From contig JBEEGH010000033.1 in NCBI GenBank assembly GCA_041166745.1, positions 68,393 through 132,392 on the forward strand: 64,000 bases of DNA, written 5' to 3'. Made by a program: the position numbers and the translations under genes. This DNA comes from DASUCS01 sp041166745. Its GTDB lineage: Bacteria; Actinomycetota; Acidimicrobiia; Acidimicrobiales; JACDCH01. Numbering within the stretch: position 1 is the stretch's first letter; every line of letters starts with the position of its first letter. Below the pieces are notes generated by a model. That model did no database searches. It saw only the letters and a list, made by a program, of their open reading frames with translations, and was not told the DNA's origin. Below are positions 34,643 through 41,923 of this stretch, in pieces.

Positions 34643-35135
34643 GGCTGCGCACCTCCTCTTCAGGCCTGGTCTCGAGCGGATAGGGCAACACGACCACGCG
34701 CAAGCCAGGGCGACCGGCGTTGGCGGCCATGGTGTGGGCGAGAGCCTCGAACTCCTGTGTAACGACGGCGACCGCCGCCTTCCCCCGGGACAGCGCCGCG
34801 ACGGCGTCGTGGACTGTCCAGGAAGTGCACGAGCCTCAGTTGCCCAGACCGACGACAGCGACGTCGGCTCGGTCGACGAACGCCGCCAGCTCGACGCGCG
34901 TGCGCTCGCCGTCGTCGCCGACGCGGTTCCCCGACACCCAGCGGTTCACGGATGCCCCTTCGCCGATGAGCAGGCGCTCCCACTCGTCGGCGACCCACTC
35001 GAAACTGCGCCACGTTCGATCGGAGCGGATGCCGACGGTGAGGCCGGCGAGGGCGGCGACGTCGGGTCCTGGGTCGTGGTCGATGTCCGGCGCGGGAGCC
35101 GTCGGATCGAGGATCGTGATACGGGCCATCCCCAT
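34596..35135 (-). CDS. UGSC-family selenoprotein with in-frame UGA (Sec100)
   Basis: A 179-aa protein read through the TGA at 34836-34838. Upstream of it the frame gives ARITILDPTAPAPD, WRSFEWVADEW and VAVVGLGN; downstream it continues GSCTSWTVHDAV, VAVVTQEFEALA and LPYPLETRPEEEVRSLARD to a TGA stop at 34596. The motif is thus Sec-Gly-Ser-Cys, the UGSC selenoprotein signature first noted in marine metagenomes; function unknown, but a U/C pair suggests thiol-disulfide redox chemistry. Conservation of sense on both sides of the TGA is the main evidence. ATG 35135 or 35129 may be the start. Ordinary annotation would call a 99-aa fragment. Confidence 0.85.
34803..34835 (-). promoter_or_regulatory. 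Candidate bacterial SECIS hairpin after the UGA
   Basis: Directly after the TGA, GGCTCGTG pairs with CACGA-C-GCC (one bulged C), then a C/C mismatch and a 3-bp ACT/AGT stem close an 8-base loop TCCTGGAC. A hairpin directly 3' of a Sec codon is what SelB needs. The loop guanines are not in the first two positions, so this exact fold should be tested. Confidence 0.5.
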
Positions 35136-35331
35136 AGTGTGCTGCGCGACGCGGGCCGAGGTCGTTGTGGACTGGATTCCGTTCGGCGAGGGCTCGTCTG
35201 GTGCCCTGATCGCAACGGGTGGTGTCCGGCTCGCCCTGCGGTCGTGGCCGGTGAGTTTCAATCCGCGCTGACGGGGAAAACAGGTCGCAGCTCTTCGAAG
35301 CGAGGAGCCACAAACCAGGAGGTTCCCTGAG

Positions 35332-35481
35332 ATGAGTGCTGTCGTACTGCTATTGATCCTCGCGTTGCTGCTCGGTGGTGTCGGCCTGTTCGTCGAGGGC
35401 CTGAAGTGGCTGCTGATCATTGCGCTCGTGCTCTTCGTGGTCAGCTTCTTCACCGGCTACCGCGGACGCAGCACCGTCTAG
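35332..35481 (+). CDS. Very small hydrophobic membrane protein
   Basis: A 49-aa protein with two hydrophobic segments, LLLILALLLGGVGLFV (5-20) and WLLIIALVLFVVSFF (25-40), and a basic end (YRGRSTV). Such tiny two-helix proteins are common in actinobacteria and are called hydrophobic protein; the function is unknown. The ATG has an AGGAGG-like site (CAGGAGG) ten bases upstream, and a strong terminator follows, so it is a real single-gene unit. The roughly 200 bases before it, back to the UGSC start, show no further gene that I can support. Confidence 0.72.
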   Translation: MSAVVLLLILALLLGGVGLFVEGLKWLLIIALVLFVVSFFTGYRGRSTV

Positions 35482-35499
35482 TTCCAAGTCGACGCGATA

Positions 35500-35542
35500 C
35501 CTCGGCGGGCCCAGCTCGGATGAGCCGCTGGACCCGCCGAGG
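35500..35542. terminator. Strong terminator hairpin between convergent genes
   Basis: Sixteen-base arms (35500-35515 and 35527-35542) pair with a single mismatch around an 11-base loop. It lies between the stop of the small membrane protein and the stop of the Gfo/Idh gene and would serve both strands. Confidence 0.7.
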
Positions 35543-35551
35543 GCGTCGTCT

Positions 35552-36550
35552 TCAGTAGCTCCTGATCAGATCGAGTACCCGCTGCGTTGCGGCACCGTCT
35601 GCGAAGGTGGCCGCCGCCCCCGTTGGCCCTCCTGCGATGGCAACGTCGAACTGCCGGCACAGCTCCGTGAACGGACCGAGCTCGAGGTGGGTGAAGCGGT
35701 GTCGCGGATCGTCGCTCGGTTCGACGGCCGCCGCCTTCGCCATGAGTCGCCCGCGCGGATGCTCGGCGTCGGCCAGCCACACACCGGACTCGTCGTCGAG
35801 CCACACAGAGCCTTGGTCGCCGACGACGCGCGTGATACCGCTCGGCGGGCCCCACGCCGCCGCGGTTTGCACGACCGTCACCTCACAACCCGACGCCATG
35901 GTGAGGTGCGCGGTGAATCCGTCGTCGGCATCATCGGCGCGGTGCAGCAACGAGCCCGAGCGTACGTGGGCGATGTCGCCGAGCCAGTGCCGCACCTGGT
36001 CGACGACGTGCGACCCCGACGCGAGCAGCCATCCACCGCCGCGGGCGTCGTCGTACCACCACGACGGAACTGGCGTCGAGCGATCGGCCATCAAGGAGAT
36101 GTGCTGCGCGAGCGTCGCCAGTCGCGGCTCGCCGATGGCGCCGTCGCCGATCAACTTGGCGACCAGTGCCCGCTCGGGCGCGAAGCGAAACTCGTGGGCG
36201 ACGAGACCCACGAGACCCGCGGCGTCGGCCGCGTGCTGCATCGTCTCCGCTTGTACGTGATCGACGGCAAACGGCTTCTCGCACAGCACGTGCACACCCG
36301 AAGCGAGCGCGGCGAGCGTGAGCGGTGCGTGCGTGTCCGGCGGGGTGGCGATCGTGACCGCGTCGAGCTCGAGTCCGAGCGCTTCGCCGAACCCTGCGCA
36401 TGCGCTCGGAACGTCGAGCCGTTGAGCCCGGCGCGCCGTGCGCTCGCGGTCTTGACCGACGAGCGCGACAACGTCGAATCCGGCGGCGCGCAGTGCGGGC
36501 ACATGGACGCGACAACCAAACCCGGTGCCCACCACCGCGACTCGCGCCAT
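35552..36550 (-). CDS. Gfo/Idh/MocA family oxidoreductase
   Basis: A 332-aa NAD(P)-dependent oxidoreductase. The Rossmann start is VAVVGTGFGCRVHVPALRAAG; IATPPDTHAPLTLAAL and the family motif CEKPFAV (residues 89-95) follow, and SWWYDDARGGGWLLASGSHVVD near residue 165-186 includes the conserved substrate-side histidine. Members oxidise or reduce sugars, inositols or related polyols. Its ATG overlaps the stop of the isomerase-like gene by one base (TGATG), so the two form a pair. Confidence 0.87.
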   Translation of the reverse strand: MARVAVVGTGFGCRVHVPALRAAGFDVVALVGQDRERTARRAQRLDVPSACAGFGEALGLELDAVTIATPPDTHAPLTLAALASGVHVLCEKPFAVDHVQAETMQHAADAAGLVGLVAHEFRFAPERALVAKLIGDGAIGEPRLATLAQHISLMADRSTPVPSWWYDDARGGGWLLASGSHVVDQVRHWLGDIAHVRSGSLLHRADDADDGFTAHLTMASGCEVTVVQTAAAWGPPSGITRVVGDQGSVWLDDESGVWLADAEHPRGRLMAKAAAVEPSDDPRHRFTHLELGPFTELCRQFDVAIAGGPTGAAATFADGAATQRVLDLIRSY

Positions 36551-37197
36551 CAGATCAACGACCGAACCTGGTCGGCCAGGGCGACACAGTGGCCCACAGG
36601 GTCGTCGAGCGGCCATCCGTACTCCGGGAGGTCGAAATACTCGACGCTCATCAGCCCCTGATACTCCAGCGCGTCCAGCCGGTTGATGACCGCCGCGAAG
36701 TCGACGTCGCCGCCTTCGTCGGGATGTCGTTGGATGTGATCCTTGGTTGCTTGGCGAAGCTGCACGTGCCCGGCCCACGGCAGCAGGAGGACGGGATCCT
36801 CGCCCCAGCCCGCGACGTGGCCGGTGTCGACCAGTAGACACAATCCGGGAACGGCGTCGAGCATCGCTCGCACACGCTCGACCGAGTTGCAGATCGAACC
36901 ACCCCAGGGCTCGAGCAGCATGCCGGGTGCCCGGCGATACGCCGCGACGGCCCGGTCCCACAGTCGGTCGGCGTCGGCATCGTTGGCCGGCCGCGTCGGG
37001 GCTGGCGTCGAGCAGCCGTTCTGCGGCGACGTCGGTGCGATCCGATCGCCGACCGGGAGCGCGAGGTCGTCCGTCACAGTGGCGAGGACATCGATGTGGT
37101 CGAAGCCGAGCGCGGCGGCCCGCCGCGCCGCGATCGTCACCGGATCGGGCGCGAAGGCCACGTCGACGACCCCAATGCCCCGGCGCACGATCGACAT
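36550..37197 (-). CDS. Sugar phosphate isomerase/epimerase-like TIM barrel protein
   Basis: A 215-aa protein of the xylose-isomerase-like (AP endonuclease 2) fold, shorter than the usual 260-280 aa. Metal-site segments can be seen as CLLVDTGHVAGWG (D123, H126), HVQLRQATKDH and MSVEYFDLPEYGWP. It probably isomerises or epimerises a sugar or keto-polyol, with the Gfo/Idh enzyme acting on the same substrate. The divergent methyltransferase gene starts only 21 bases away. Confidence 0.72.
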   Translation of the reverse strand: MSIVRRGIGVVDVAFAPDPVTIAARRAAALGFDHIDVLATVTDDLALPVGDRIAPTSPQNGCSTPAPTRPANDADADRLWDRAVAAYRRAPGMLLEPWGGSICNSVERVRAMLDAVPGLCLLVDTGHVAGWGEDPVLLLPWAGHVQLRQATKDHIQRHPDEGGDVDFAAVINRLDALEYQGLMSVEYFDLPEYGWPLDDPVGHCVALADQVRSLI

Positions 37198-37204
37198 CCT
37201 GCAC

Positions 37205-37210
37205 TACCGT
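37205..37210 (+). promoter_or_regulatory. -10 box TACCGT, leaderless promoter
   Basis: TACCGT is eight bases before the ATG at 37219, within the 21-base gap between divergent genes. The promoter's -35 region must therefore lie inside the isomerase-like gene. Confidence 0.45.
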
Positions 37211-37218
37211 CCGTGCTG

Positions 37219-37965
37219 ATGGCGCCCGCGACGTCGCTCGACCGTTACGACACGATCGGCGTCGGCTATCGCACGCATCGACGGCCAGATCCGCGATGGG
37301 CCGCGCGCATCAATGCTGCGCTCGGAGACGCGCGACGAATCGTCGATGTCGGCGCCGGGACGGGGAGCTACGAGCCCGCTGACCGCATGGTCGTCGCCGT
37401 CGACGGGAGTGCGGTGATGCTCAGCCAACACCCTGGTCCGCGCCGCATTCGAGGTGCGGCTGAGCAGCTCCCCTTTCCCGATGATGCCTTCGACGCCGCG
37501 ATGGCCATCTTCACCGTGCACCACTGGCGCGATCTCGACGCCGGGCTCGCGGAGCTCCGGCGAGTCGCCCGCCGTCAGGTGATCCTCACGTTCGACCACG
37601 AGATGGAAGGTCGCTTTTGGTTGAGCGACTACGTGCCGGCAATGAACGCGCAGCAGCATTCATGGAAGGCCACGCTCGAAGGCGTGGCCGGCCCGTTGGG
37701 CACCGACCGGGTCGAGGTCGTACCGGTGCCGCACGACTGCATCGACGGGTTCATGGCGGCGTACTGGCGTCGTCCCGAGCGCTACCTCGATCCGTCGGTG
37801 CGGGCGAGCATCTCAGGGCTCGCGCTGCTCGCGCCCGCCGAGATCGAGCCGGGCATGGCGCGTCTTGCCGCCGACATCGAGTCCGGCGAGTGGGCCGAGC
37901 GGTACGCGCACCTCCTCGAACTCGACGAGTACGACGCCGGCTATCGCCTCGTGATCGCCGGCTGA
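37219..37965 (+). CDS. Class I SAM-dependent methyltransferase
   Basis: A 248-aa methyltransferase. IVDVGAGTGSYEP (motif I, residues 41-53), MVVAVDGSAVML (motif II) and LPFPDDAFDAAMAIFTVHHW (motif III region) are the SAM-binding parts of the Methyltransf_11 type. Motif I is preceded by a short helix with YDTIGVGYRTHRRPDPR. The target is unknown. The ATG is supported by TACCGT upstream, and the next gene overlaps its stop by one base (TGATG). Confidence 0.8.
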   Translation: MAPATSLDRYDTIGVGYRTHRRPDPRWAARINAALGDARRIVDVGAGTGSYEPADRMVVAVDGSAVMLSQHPGPRRIRGAAEQLPFPDDAFDAAMAIFTVHHWRDLDAGLAELRRVARRQVILTFDHEMEGRFWLSDYVPAMNAQQHSWKATLEGVAGPLGTDRVEVVPVPHDCIDGFMAAYWRRPERYLDPSVRASISGLALLAPAEIEPGMARLAADIESGEWAERYAHLLELDEYDAGYRLVIAG

Positions 37966-38522
37966 TGCCGGAGACCGGCACACTCGCAGCGCCCACCCTG
38001 GTACTCGATCCGAACGGTGCGGGCGATACGCGCTGGGAGGATTGCCTGCCTGGCCGCGACGAGGTGCCGCGACACCTCGACGAGATTCCTGTGCTCGGTA
38101 TCACCCCATTCGGCGCCGACGACGAGGTCACCGCGCCCGGTTGGGTGTTCCGACGAACGCCTCGTCCCGGTCAAGGCCGCATCACGGGGCGACCGACCGT
38201 CGGTCTACTGCTGGTGCTCATCAGCCCGCGCCACGAGCAGGGCGCGCAGGCATTGCGCGACTGGGCCGACTTCATCCATCTCAACCACATCGCCGCGGCC
38301 GGTGTCCCCGGCTACACGATGGTGACGCCGTACGAGAATGCGGGTGACGGCCCGCGCTTCTTGCACTTCTACGAGATGGACGACGACGACCCCGAGGCGA
38401 CGTACAAACGCATGACGCCACTCGTGAAGGCTCGTCTTAGCCGCGAGGACTTCAAAGAGTGGACGGGGCATCCGGAGTTGCGCATCGACTACGTGAGTAC
38501 GTATCGGCTGTTACGTGACTGA
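37965..38522 (+). CDS. EthD/DUF4286-like alpha-beta barrel protein
   Basis: A 185-aa protein. The C-terminal half has the dimeric alpha-beta barrel pattern: TVGLLLVLISPRHEQGAQALRDW, HIAAAGVPGYTMVTPYEN, FLHFYEMDDDDPEATYKRM. This is like EthD and DUF4286 proteins, small enzymes or binding proteins of aromatic and terpene metabolism. The N-terminal half is unlike anything I can name. It is coupled to the methyltransferase upstream, and the nitroreductase gene overlaps its last eight bases. Confidence 0.6.
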   Translation: MPETGTLAAPTLVLDPNGAGDTRWEDCLPGRDEVPRHLDEIPVLGITPFGADDEVTAPGWVFRRTPRPGQGRITGRPTVGLLLVLISPRHEQGAQALRDWADFIHLNHIAAAGVPGYTMVTPYENAGDGPRFLHFYEMDDDDPEATYKRMTPLVKARLSREDFKEWTGHPELRIDYVSTYRLLRD

Positions 38523-39114
38523 CTTCTTCGACGTCGTGTCGCGCCAGCGGGCGTGCCGCGACTTCAGCGCCGAGGCCATACCAGACGAAGACATCGAGCG
38601 GATACTCGAGGCTGCCTCGCACGCGCCCAGCGCCGAGAACACCCAACCGTGGGTGTTCGTGGTCGTGAGCGACGATGCGACGCGCAAGCAGTTCAGCGAG
38701 CTCACGCAGCGCATCTGGAACGCTGGCGCGCGCGAGCAGGCGATGGCGCGCCTCGACGCGAAGCTCGCGTCCGACGTCGACGAGGGCATCGAGCGGGGCC
38801 TGGGTGGCGCGCCCGTGCTCGTGGTGATCGCCGCCGACACGAAGTCCGGTGTCCATCCGAAGGCAATCGCGTCGTCGATCTTTCCGGCCGTGCAGAACCT
38901 GCTGTTGGCGGCAAACGCACTGGGCTACGGCTCGGCGCTGATGACGTTGACCGCGGCGGCGGGCGATGACCTACGAGCGATCGTCGCGCTCCCCGATCAC
39001 CTCACACCGATGGCGGTGATTCCGCTCGGCCGGCCGGCACGACCGCTCGGGCGTCCTCGACGGCGACCGGTCGCGGAGTCGACGCATCGAGATCAATACG
39101 GGCGTCCCTGGTGA
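38515..39114 (+). CDS. Nitroreductase family protein
   Basis: A 199-aa FMN-dependent oxidoreductase. RQRACRDFSAEAIPDEDIERIL and AASHAPSAENTQPWVFVVV (FMN-binding) open the protein; FPAVQNLLLAANALGYGSALM follows, and the end HRDQYGRPW is a usual one for the family. It reduces nitro groups, quinones or unsaturated carbonyls with NAD(P)H. The last 113 bases overlap, in antisense, the 3' end of the carotenoid-type gene, so the two transcripts converge. Confidence 0.85.
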   Translation: MTDFFDVVSRQRACRDFSAEAIPDEDIERILEAASHAPSAENTQPWVFVVVSDDATRKQFSELTQRIWNAGAREQAMARLDAKLASDVDEGIERGLGGAPVLVVIAADTKSGVHPKAIASSIFPAVQNLLLAANALGYGSALMTLTAAAGDDLRAIVALPDHLTPMAVIPLGRPARPLGRPRRRPVAESTHRDQYGRPW

Positions 39115-39886
39115 TGTCGTCGCGCGGCGCGCGATTCACCACGGGTTCGCGCAGGCGGCTCCAGTAGACCGCGGTGACGCAGGCTGCGGGCACCCAGATG
39201 AGGACCGCCGAGCCGCCGATCGTGTGCGCGCCGACCCAGAAGGCGACGACGACCATGTGGAAGACCTGACCGTGATACGTCAGGAGCGCCGGAAGGTGCG
39301 GGTGGTGACGCAGGCCCGCGACTGGCAGGTCGGGAGCAGCTCGGTCCATGCGAAAGAGCACCGCGAGCAAGATCGCCGCAGTCACTGCGAACCCGATCTG
39401 GCTCCCGGTCGGCAGTCCGAACCAGAACCCGGGGCCCGCGTAACGGAACAGCTCACCGAGGTAGAACTCGTTGCCGAGCCTCGACACCGGATCGAGGATC
39501 CACAGCGCCCACACGGCGAGCATCAACGCAAGCAGCCATTCATGCCATGGACGTAGCGCCCGCGTGCGGAACGGCCCCGACGCGAGCAATCGGCCGCTGG
39601 CAAACGCGAAGTACGCCATGAACGTGTAGCTGAGCGGCACCATCAGCGGTACGTCGCCCAGGAACAGCTCCTGGCCCCGCAGCGCGTCGTTGAACGCGTA
39701 CCGCGTGTACGGCACGCCGAGGTGCACCGAGCCGTTCTCGGCCAGCCCACCGACGCCCACGGCGATCACCGTGTACACGAGCGTGCGGCGCCAGCCGAGC
39801 TGCCGGACCGCACACCACACGAAAGTGATGCCGAAGATCGTGACGTACCAGCGGCCGCCGACGGTGCCCCAGACCTCGTGCAACAT
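39002..39886 (-). CDS. Carotenoid biosynthesis (CruF-type, PF04240-like) membrane protein
   Basis: A 294-aa integral membrane protein with about seven membrane segments. ENGSVHLGVPYTRYAFNDA and LFLGDVPLMVPLSYTFMAYFAF resemble the carotenoid biosynthesis protein family, which includes the hydratases of C40 and C50 carotenoids. No other carotenoid gene is near, so the substrate is uncertain. The last 38 residues are low-complexity and lie over the nitroreductase 3' end. ATG 39886 is chosen for the AGGA nine bases upstream; ATG 39913 would start inside the operator. Confidence 0.68.
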   Translation of the reverse strand: MLHEVWGTVGGRWYVTIFGITFVWCAVRQLGWRRTLVYTVIAVGVGGLAENGSVHLGVPYTRYAFNDALRGQELFLGDVPLMVPLSYTFMAYFAFASGRLLASGPFRTRALRPWHEWLLALMLAVWALWILDPVSRLGNEFYLGELFRYAGPGFWFGLPTGSQIGFAVTAAILLAVLFRMDRAAPDLPVAGLRHHPHLPALLTYHGQVFHMVVVAFWVGAHTIGGSAVLIWVPAACVTAVYWSRLREPVVNRAPRDDITRDARIDLDASTPRPVAVEDARAVVPAGRAESPPSV

Positions 39887-39896
39887 CACCGTCAAT

Positions 39897-39916
39897 CCTG
39901 ACACATGCGTCATACT
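39897..39916. promoter_or_regulatory. Degenerate TetR-type operator with -10 box
   Basis: CCTGAC-ACATGC-GTCATA (39897-39914) keeps the left half and the TGAC-N6-GTCA core but loses the right-hand GG. CATACT (39911-39916) is six bases from ATG 39923. Position and spacing match the other copies, between divergent genes. Confidence 0.5.
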
Positions 39917-39922
39917 CGAAGC

Positions 39923-40678
39923 ATGGGACGGCTCGAGGGCGAGGTCGCGCTGGTCACCGGATCGACTGCGGGCATCGGGAGCGCGATCGCGCAGCGCTTC
40001 GCGGAGGAGGGCGCGTCGGTCATCGTCACCGGCCGCGACCGTGATCGTGGCGAACGCGTCGTGCGGGACTGTGACGGTCGGGCGATCTTCGTCGGCGCTG
40101 ACCTGCAGGACCCCGGCGCGGGGGACGCGCTCGTCACCGCCGCCGTCAGCCAGTTCGGCCGCTTGACCGTCCTCGTCAACAACGCCGCCGGCTCCGCGGG
40201 CGACGGCTCGGTCGCGAAGCTCACCGACGACCAGTGGAAGGTCATCCTGGAGATCGACCTCCTTGCGCCGGCGCGGCTGTGCCGTGCAGCGATGCCGTAC
40301 CTACGGCAGTGCGGGCACGGCTCCATCATCAACATCTCCAGCCGCGCAGCCACGAGAGCCTCGCGAGGGCTCGCGGCCTACACGGCAGCCAAAGGCGGGC
40401 TCGAGGCGATGACACGGAGCATCGCGGTCGACGAGGCGCAACACGGTGTGCGCTGCAACGCCATCAGTCCCGGTTACGTCCTCAACGAACGCCGCGACGC
40501 CGAGATCACCGACCAGGAGCGCGCCCGGCGCGAGGCCATGCACCTGATCGGGATCGGCGCGCCCGACGACGTCGCGTTCGCGGCGGTGTACCTCGCATCG
40601 GCAGAGAGCAAGTGGCTCACCGGATGCGTGCTGCCGCTCGACGGAGGAAGTAGCGCGGCGCGCGGATCCTTCAAATGA
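39923..40678 (+). CDS. Short-chain dehydrogenase/reductase (SDR)
   Basis: A 251-aa classical SDR. The nucleotide loop TGSTAGIG is at residues 12-19, NNAAG near 87, and the catalytic Ser139/140, Tyr153 and Lys157 are present (YTAAK). It interconverts a hydroxyl and a keto group. ATG 39923 is preferred for the CATACT box six bases upstream. The following TIM barrel gene overlaps its stop (ATGA), so the two act together. Confidence 0.85.
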   Translation: MGRLEGEVALVTGSTAGIGSAIAQRFAEEGASVIVTGRDRDRGERVVRDCDGRAIFVGADLQDPGAGDALVTAAVSQFGRLTVLVNNAAGSAGDGSVAKLTDDQWKVILEIDLLAPARLCRAAMPYLRQCGHGSIINISSRAATRASRGLAAYTAAKGGLEAMTRSIAVDEAQHGVRCNAISPGYVLNERRDAEITDQERARREAMHLIGIGAPDDVAFAAVYLASAESKWLTGCVLPLDGGSSAARGSFK

Positions 40679-41421
40679 ACGTGCAACCGCGGGTGTGCGT
40701 GAGCGGGATCTCGACCTGGAACCAGTCGCTGGCCGACGACGTACGGCTCTACGAGGAACTCGGGATTCACACGATCGGCGTGGCGCTGCGCAAGATAGAG
40801 GCGGCAACGGACGTCGAGTTGCTCCAGTCGAGTGGCCTCGAAGTCGCCAACGTCATCGGCGTCGGCCATGCCGGTCTGCCGCGAGCACTCGAGCTCGCGA
40901 ATCGCTTGGGCGCCTCCGTCATCGTGTTCACGACGGGGCCCGCGGGGCAGTTGGAGTGGGACGACGCCGCCGACGCATTTGTCAGCGCCATGGCGCCGCA
41001 CCTGCCGGCGCCGTTGATGCTCTGCCTCGAGCACACCAACTCCCTACGACACGATGTCAGCTTCGTGCATACGTTGCGCGACGCCATCGACCTCGCCCGG
41101 CGACTCGACATCCACGTGTGCATGGAGATCAACGCCTGCTGGGCCGAGCGTGATCTGGCCCGCACCATCGTCGAAGGCATCGACCGCATAGGCATCGTGC
41201 AGGTGAGCGATTTCGCGATCGGCACGTTGTCGACACCGAACCGCCTCGTCCCGGGCGACGGAGACATTCCGTTGCGGCGCATCATCGGGCACGTGCTCGA
41301 CGCAGGGTACGAAGGCGTGTTCGATCTCGAGCTGGTCGGCCCGAAGATCGAGGAGGAGGGCTACCGCTCGGCCCTCGCCCGCAGCTGCGACTACCTGTCC
41401 CAGCTTCTGGCTTCGACCTGA
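40675..41421 (+). CDS. Sugar phosphate isomerase/epimerase-like TIM barrel protein
   Basis: A 248-aa xylose-isomerase-like TIM barrel. Strand and ligand segments include VCVSGISTWNQSLADD, MLCLEHTNSLRHD, VCMEINACWAE, IGIVQVSDFAIGT and FDLELVGPKIEEEGY, which supply the usual Glu/Asp/His metal ligands. The partner SDR suggests that a hydroxylated sugar or polyol is oxidised and then isomerised. It is the second such barrel in the window; the two are not close in sequence. Confidence 0.75.
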   Translation: MNVQPRVCVSGISTWNQSLADDVRLYEELGIHTIGVALRKIEAATDVELLQSSGLEVANVIGVGHAGLPRALELANRLGASVIVFTTGPAGQLEWDDAADAFVSAMAPHLPAPLMLCLEHTNSLRHDVSFVHTLRDAIDLARRLDIHVCMEINACWAERDLARTIVEGIDRIGIVQVSDFAIGTLSTPNRLVPGDGDIPLRRIIGHVLDAGYEGVFDLELVGPKIEEEGYRSALARSCDYLSQLLAST

Positions 41422-41437
41422 CCCCGCTCACGAAATT

Positions 41438-41474
41438 GCGTCACTTCACCCCTCATGCGGTGATCAGGTGACGC
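41438..41474. terminator. Composite hairpin between convergent genes
   Basis: A 7-bp outer stem GCGTCAC/GTGACGC (41438-41444, 41468-41474) encloses an internal loop and a 5-bp inner stem TCACC/GGTGA (41446-41450, 41459-41463) with an 8-base loop. No T-tract follows. It resembles the arrangement at 6436-6484. Confidence 0.5.
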
Positions 41475-41488
41475 CAGAACGAGAACGT

Positions 41489-41923
41489 TCAGCCCCATTG
41501 CTTGCCGAAGTCGGTGGTGCGCCAGCGTTCGGGCTGCAGGCGCACCGTGACCGAGGTCGCGGCCTCGTCGGCGGTGGCTTGCAGGTACACGTCAGCGAGC
41601 TCGTCGCCGAGGTAGTGACGCGCGATGTCAGAGCGCAGCTTGTCGTCGACGTCCGCGTCGACGGTGACCGTGCCTTCGACCACCACGTACTTGTAGGGCG
41701 CGGTCTCGGTCTGCACGCACACGCTGGCCGCGCCCGATTCCCGCATCAGCGCCACTTTGGGACTGTCGCCCCCGGTGATGACCAATAGCTCGCCCCCCGG
41801 CTCGTATGAGTACCAGATCGGCGTGAGCAACGGAGCGCCCCCCGACCCCACCGCGAGCACGCCGACGCGGGCTTCGGCGAGGAACGCCTCTCGCTCGTCT
41901 TTCGTCATCGTCGTCAAACCCAT
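41489..41923 (-). CDS. PPOX-class flavin/F420-binding protein
   Basis: A 144-aa split-barrel protein of the pyridoxamine-phosphate-oxidase-like superfamily: FLAEARVGVLAVGSGGAPLLTPIWY, then VVVEGTVTVDAD. Actinobacterial members often bind FMN, F420 or haem-like cofactors and reduce small molecules. No substrate can be named. Its ATG lies ten bases inside the end of the thiolase-like gene, so it is the last gene of the SDR-crotonase-thiolase operon. Confidence 0.72.
   Translation of the reverse strand: MGLTTMTKDEREAFLAEARVGVLAVGSGGAPLLTPIWYSYEPGGELLVITGGDSPKVALMRESGAASVCVQTETAPYKYVVVEGTVTVDADVDDKLRSDIARHYLGDELADVYLQATADEAATSVTVRLQPERWRTTDFGKQWG

Noticed and set aside
34836..35135. A stand-alone 99-aa gene ending at the TGA, or a pseudogene
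   Set aside because: The frame remains sensible and family-like after the TGA (GSCTSW through LPYPLETRPEEE), so selenocysteine is the better explanation.
35138..35271. A small plus-strand frame (ending in RLALRSWPVSFNPR) in the gap upstream of the small membrane protein
   Set aside because: No ribosome site or promoter could be supported, and no family resemblance was seen.
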